DNA of 10,767 nt, taken from assembly GCA_030849805.1 (NCBI GenBank), contig JASANZ010001707.1, positions 1-10,767 of the forward strand, in the 5' to 3' direction. The notes beneath the pieces were generated by a model that was given only the letters and a program-made list of their open reading frames with translations, was not told where the DNA came from and searched no databases. The translations under genes and the position numbers were made by a program. This document shows, piece after piece, positions 7,448 through 10,767 of this stretch. The DNA comes from Sergeia podlipaevii. Its lineage: Eukaryota > Euglenozoa > Kinetoplastea > Trypanosomatida > Trypanosomatidae. How positions within the stretch are numbered: the stretch's first letter is position 1; each line of letters begins with the position of its first letter.

Positions 7448-7469
7448 GTGTGTGTGTGTGTGTGTGTGT
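7448..7469 (+). repeat. (GT)11 microsatellite
   Basis: Eleven perfect GT units in the spacer upstream of gene 4. Confidence 0.95.
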
Positions 7470-7557
7470 TTATTCCAGGACTTTTTTGAAAACGAAAAGC
7501 ATTTGTTTATCTTTTAGCAACAAAGTGCCTCGAAGTGCACCGTGTGTGGACCTCCTG

Positions 7558-7596
7558 TATACATTCATTTATATATATATATATATATACATTCAT
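7558..7596 (+). repeat. (TA)10 flanked by direct repeats TATACATTCAT
   Basis: The 11-mer TATACATTCAT occurs at 7558-7568 and 7586-7596, either side of alternating TA (7570-7589). This suggests local duplication with slippage. It lies about 155 nt before the gene 4 start and upstream of the inferred splice acceptor. Confidence 0.85.
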
Positions 7597-7696
7597 CTGG
7601 GGGCAAAAGGGCCAATACTATTTATTGTTTTGCTGTGTCTTTGTTGAATCGCGCACGTTGGCAAAAGATAGAAAAGAAAAGTTGATTTGAGAGTTA

Positions 7697-7721
7697 TTCC
7701 TCCTTCTTTTTTTCTTTCAAG
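7697..7721 (+). promoter_or_regulatory. Probable trans-splice acceptor for gene 4
   Basis: A tract of T and C (from ATTCCTCCTTC to TTTCTTTC) is followed by AAG, with AG at 7720-7721. The ATG at 7752 is 30 nt downstream. Other AGs behind weaker tracts lie further upstream, for example near 7291 and 7518. Confidence 0.7.
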
Positions 7722-7751
7722 GAAAAGAGAAGCGATATACAGATACTCATC

Positions 7752-9512
7752 ATGAACGATTCATCCAACCTTGGTTACAAGAACGATGGGGCCATGAACC
7801 CCATGATGAAGATTATGGAAGATATGATGAAGCAGATCCAGATGCTCGCAATGCGTGTGGATACCCTGGAGCGTCATTTAGCGAGCATCACCGGAGGCGC
7901 GGCGGGGCCTATTACAATGCCCATCTTAGCAGCCTCATCTACAGCAGCAAACGTTGGCTCCTCAGAGGTGTCACCCACTGGGCAGTTGCCGTCGCAAAAT
8001 ATTATTCTTTGGCAAATGCAGCAGCCACAACAGCAACAGCAACAACGTGACGACGCCTTTATGACGATACTGGCTGCCGGAAGCCCAACGTCTATGACGC
8101 CCACCAACATGGGTCCGATGGGAAGCTTTCCAGCGTCGATGCAGCACCCCGCAGCAGTTGCCATGCAGGCCAGTGGGGGCGGTACACCATCTATGATGAC
8201 CCCACCCGCCTCTGTTGGGTACCCACCTCAAGGATTTCCAAGCGGGGCTGGATTTGACCCCAACTCTTACAATCATCCCATTAGCGGCGTCATCGGCACC
8301 CCAAGTGTGCAGTGCACCACACTGGACCCAGCCCGCTGCACTAACGAGACGCTCGAACGTGTCTGCCAGCAGCAGTACCTCAAGGAGTTATGCCTCAAGG
8401 GGTGCAAGAGCATCACCAATTTCACGCCGCTCATGCGCCTCCGCAACTTGTGGAAGCTAAATCTGCAGGGGTGCTCCCTGTCAGTGGACGATAATGTGGT
8501 GAAGCTGATTGCCACTCACAACAAACGTCTCAGCCGCCTGAACCTATGTGGGTGCGAACGCATCACCAACGCCGCCTCCTTGTCACAGCTGTCATTCCTT
8601 TTTGATCTCAACCTGTCATGCACACAGATCACGAACGCATGCCTAGAGGCGATCTCTTCGGGCTGTGGCCAGCTTGGTCGCCTCGCCATCAACAGCTGCC
8701 CCAACATCACGAAAATCTCGTGCGTCAGCAACCTCAAGGAGCTCAGACTGCTGTACTGCCGCTATTCCGGGAACATCAGCCCACAGAGCATCAGTGACGT
8801 TCTGAATAGCATTGGTTCTGGTCTAGTGACGCTGAATGTCGACGGAATCAAATTTCCTCAGCTGGACTTCACGCATCTACCCTTGAATACCGCGCTCAAG
8901 AACTTTAACATGAAGGACAACATAGAAATGACGAATCTGAACTGGCTGACGTACCTGCAGAATGCTCCCACGGTCTTCAGTGCCTTGGAAATGATTGACG
9001 TGGAAGGCTGCGCATCGTTGGCTTCTTTGGGTGACATTAGCCAACTCCACGCACTTAAGGTACTTCGTCTCACCAATACGGCTATTGGGCAGCATGAGCT
9101 CGCGAAATTGGCTGCGAGTCCGTCGCTCACGACACTATACCTGGACGGATGCACCAACATTACCTCTGTTGACTGTCTTGCGGAGCTGCGCACACTCAAC
9201 AAGCTCGTTTTGGATCAGCAATTTCAGCGAGGCAACCGAGCGGAGCACGGCCTCACTGCTCTGGGCAAGCATGGACACATAGACATTACATTTGCCCCTC
9301 AGAATGCCGGGGGAAGTAGCCCGAGCACTCACAACCACCCAAGCAGTAATAGTTTTCTCCCTCACGGGTGTGCATCACCCTTCACAACGCCAACGGCGTA
9401 CCACGTGCCGCAACTGCCCTCATCTATGGAGTTAGGAGTCATCGGTGAACATGTGAACGGTACTCGTCAATCGCGAAAGGGAATGAGTGAAGAACGCTCA
9501 ATGTTAGAGTAA
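7752..9512 (+). CDS. Leucine-rich-repeat protein with an N-terminal Met-rich coiled coil
   Basis: The product is 586 residues. About 15-47 is a Met-rich amphipathic helix (MKIMEDMMKQIQMLAMRV, then DTLERHL) that probably forms a coiled coil and may oligomerise. Residues 50-190 are Ser/Pro/Met/Gly-rich and disordered, with six Gln at 93-98. From about residue 210 to 510 there are roughly twelve leucine-rich repeats. Several are of the cysteine-containing type, L..L.L.GC..IT....L..L, as in AMN1 and FBXL proteins. The unit around LKNFNMKDN is degenerate. The last 70 residues are a disordered Ser/His/Pro-rich tail. No signal peptide, membrane segment, F-box or RING finger was seen, so a ubiquitin-ligase role is not supported by domains. 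Trypanosomatids carry many LRR proteins, including the RING-containing ESAG8 type, which this is not. The likely role is cytosolic protein binding; the partner is unknown. The start fits the acceptor at 7720-7721. Confidence 0.92.
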   Translation: MNDSSNLGYKNDGAMNPMMKIMEDMMKQIQMLAMRVDTLERHLASITGGAAGPITMPILAASSTAANVGSSEVSPTGQLPSQNIILWQMQQPQQQQQQRDDAFMTILAAGSPTSMTPTNMGPMGSFPASMQHPAAVAMQASGGGTPSMMTPPASVGYPPQGFPSGAGFDPNSYNHPISGVIGTPSVQCTTLDPARCTNETLERVCQQQYLKELCLKGCKSITNFTPLMRLRNLWKLNLQGCSLSVDDNVVKLIATHNKRLSRLNLCGCERITNAASLSQLSFLFDLNLSCTQITNACLEAISSGCGQLGRLAINSCPNITKISCVSNLKELRLLYCRYSGNISPQSISDVLNSIGSGLVTLNVDGIKFPQLDFTHLPLNTALKNFNMKDNIEMTNLNWLTYLQNAPTVFSALEMIDVEGCASLASLGDISQLHALKVLRLTNTAIGQHELAKLAASPSLTTLYLDGCTNITSVDCLAELRTLNKLVLDQQFQRGNRAEHGLTALGKHGHIDITFAPQNAGGSSPSTHNHPSSNSFLPHGCASPFTTPTAYHVPQLPSSMELGVIGEHVNGTRQSRKGMSEERSMLE

Positions 9513-9681
9513 TCAACAAAAAATAAACTTGAGAGCGACGTCCGTCCAAGTGCACGTGTATGTATTGATTTTAAGAGATAAAGCAGTGTTGTTGTGTTTT
9601 GGAAAGGGGGAAAATATGAGTTCACAAAATATAGTTATCGATATGAATGTGTGTGTGTATGTATGTATGTAAGTGTAAGGT

Positions 9682-9709
<28 letters not shown>
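9682..9709 (+). repeat. (AG)14 microsatellite
   Basis: Fourteen perfect AG units in the 3' UTR of gene 4, shortly after a GTAT repeat (about 9657-9670). Confidence 0.95.
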
Positions 9710-9717
<8 letters not shown>

Positions 9718-9823
9718 AAAGCAATATTGCGGAAGAAGGAAAATGTGTCAACACAGTTTTCGTTTCCAACGATTTCTTTTTATACATAACAAATATATAT
9801 GAAGCGCTTGAACGTGTATCTTA

Positions 9824-9859
9824 CCTTTTCTTTTTCCTCTTCTTCTCCATCCATGTTAG
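9824..9859 (+). promoter_or_regulatory. Candidate trans-splice acceptor downstream of gene 4
   Basis: Twenty-five nt of uninterrupted T/C (9824-9848), then a short gap to AG at 9858-9859. It is as good as the acceptors inferred for genes 2-4. Its downstream partner would be the short ORF at 9908 or a gene beyond the window. Confidence 0.4.
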
Positions 9860-9907
9860 AAACAAATGAAGCTCTTAAACTCTCTCTAGTTGCAAGAGAG
9901 AAGCAGA

Positions 9908-10063
9908 ATGCTGGCAAGCTACATAAAGAGGAATCGAAAAAAGAAGAGGGACAGTGACGATAGAAGTGGTGGTAGGTCGGAGAAACTCGTTCGTTTGCTG
10001 TCCTTTTCATATCAAGGCACAGCATTGGAAATGAGAAGTACATATTTAAGGCTATGTCAGTGA
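9908..10063 (+). CDS. Possible 51-aa basic short ORF
   Basis: An ATG at 9908 opens a 51-codon frame that ends at TGA 10061-10063. It lies 48 nt past the acceptor-like AG at 9858-9859. The peptide begins MLASYIKRNRKKKRDSDD and ends in YLRLCQ; the first third is strongly basic and the rest mixed. The sequence here is less repetitive than the rest of the spacer. Against it, an earlier ATG at 9866 opens an 8-codon uORF, and a 142-codon frame runs antisense over the same bases (9780-10208). I recognise no family, and chance is the leading alternative. Confidence 0.18.
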   Translation: MLASYIKRNRKKKRDSDDRSGGRSEKLVRLLSFSYQGTALEMRSTYLRLCQ

Positions 10064-10079
10064 TTGAACCTTCTCTTCG

Positions 10080-10099
10080 CTTTCTTTCTTTCTTTCTTT
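10080..10099 (+). repeat. (CTTT)5 microsatellite
   Basis: Five CTTT units in a pyrimidine-rich stretch. An AG follows at 10136-10137, so it is also a weak acceptor candidate for a gene beyond the window. Confidence 0.85.
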
Positions 10100-10360
10100 T
10101 TCCATCACTATGATTGTTGTTATTACCATTATTGTAGCTTTGTTCGTTCGTGAAATGTGTGGCCCCAGCGAGTGGATGGGCTTCGTCTCGGTTGCATTTT
10201 ACATTCATTTAATTTTTCTTATTTATTATTTATAGTTAGCAATTTGTTTTTTTTCAACTTCTCTTTTCTTTCCTTTCTTTCTTTATGATTTGTGTCATTG
10301 AGGACGCTTGGATTCATTATTCTTTTTGTTGTGTGTTTCTTATCATCACAAAGGATTGAA

Positions 10361-10379
10361 TAGCCCTTGAATAGGGCTA
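10361..10379. repeat. Small hairpin TAGCCCT-TGAAT-AGGGCTA
   Basis: A perfect 7-bp inverted repeat with a 5-nt loop. It overlaps a direct repeat of TTGAATAG (10357-10364 and 10367-10374). No T-run pattern suggests termination. It may be incidental. Confidence 0.6.
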
Positions 10380-10767
10380 ATTGAGAAATCTATATATGCA
10401 TAATACGATTGTTGACTTGTTCTAGCTTCAGTATTTTGAACTTGATTTGCCACATACACACACACACCTTTCTTCCCCCCTCCACCAATCAAAAGAAGAA
10501 AACAACAGTATTTTTTTAAACGCAAAAGCATTAAAAAAGGAAAAGACACTATGAGTGCTCTTTCTACTAATAATATTACTACGCTAGAGTCACAGATTAT
10601 GGGTGACTGATTTTTGTTGTTACATTGCTTTGAATTGAAGATTTAAAGAAAATGATTGTTGTTTGATGTGTATGATCATCAAGCATAAGAGCACCTGCTG
10701 TGTAGAAGCATGCGTCACACACTTGCAGAATGAGAACAATTTTAAAAAATGGGAAGAAGAAATGGGA

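Larger units (their letters stand above)
5584..7721 (+). other. Unusually long spacer between gene 3 and gene 4
   Basis: About 2.1 kb without a convincing gene. The first part (5584 to about 6100) is T-rich with ATT repeats. About 6109-6900 is A/purine-rich on the + strand, and about 6900-7721 is T-rich again. An N lies at 6036. A very long pyrimidine tract (6339-6390) is embedded in the A-rich part. The inferred gene 4 leader is only 30 nt. The interval is therefore either a very long 3' UTR of gene 3 or contains an unannotated transcript. Confidence 0.7.
9513..10767 (+). other. Downstream spacer: 3' UTR of gene 4 and intergenic
   Basis: About 1.25 kb without a clear gene up to the right edge. 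Near the stop it is GT/GTAT- and GA-rich. A pyrimidine tract with AG lies at 9824-9859 and is followed by a slightly more complex stretch holding a 51-codon ORF (9908-10063). CTTT repeats, an AU-rich stretch (about 10210-10236, TTATTTATTATTTATA) and a small hairpin (10361-10379) follow. The next gene presumably starts right of the window. Confidence 0.65.

Noticed and set aside
9780..10208. Minus-strand 142-codon ORF downstream of gene 4
   Set aside because: The sequence upstream on the minus strand is A-rich, with no pyrimidine tract plus AG before the ATG. The translation is rich in simple Lys/Glu/Asn runs, and the orientation opposes all four genes.

Overview
The window looks like a stretch of a trypanosomatid (kinetoplastid) nuclear genome. 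Four intron-less protein genes lie on the + strand in one direction. They are separated by T-rich, microsatellite-laden spacers. Three of the starts sit 30-48 nt behind a polypyrimidine tract followed by AG, the usual layout for spliced-leader trans-splicing of a polycistronic transcript. The N-terminus MGACCGSGK of gene 2 and the divergent gamma-SNAP of gene 3 also fit. The species cannot be named from the sequence.

Layout: (1) 1-762, the 3' end of a gene cut by the left edge, encoding a Ser/Arg/Pro-rich disordered tail. (2) 1421-3514, an acidic disordered protein with a predicted myristoylated and palmitoylated N-terminus. (3) 4372-5583, a gamma-SNAP-like NSF attachment protein, the only gene with a confident function. 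(4) 7752-9512, a leucine-rich-repeat protein with a Met-rich coiled coil at its N-terminus. The spacers are about 0.66, 0.86 and 2.17 kb, and the window ends in at least 1.25 kb of non-coding sequence. No tRNA, rRNA, CRISPR array or clear transposable element was seen.

The genes share a probable polycistronic transcript but show no obvious common pathway. That is normal for trypanosomatids, where neighbouring genes are often unrelated. Gene 3 belongs to SNARE recycling. Gene 2 is probably tethered to a membrane. Gene 4 is probably a protein-binding scaffold. Gene 1 is unknown.

I did not find a clear undescribed multi-gene system. The points most worth a second look are the unusually long gap between genes 3 and 4, which changes strand composition and contains an ambiguous base; two short candidate transcripts behind good splice-acceptor-like signals; the odd GC-palindrome plus TA leader of gene 2; and a repeated [IV][ST]PRF..[AS]PRR motif in gene 1.
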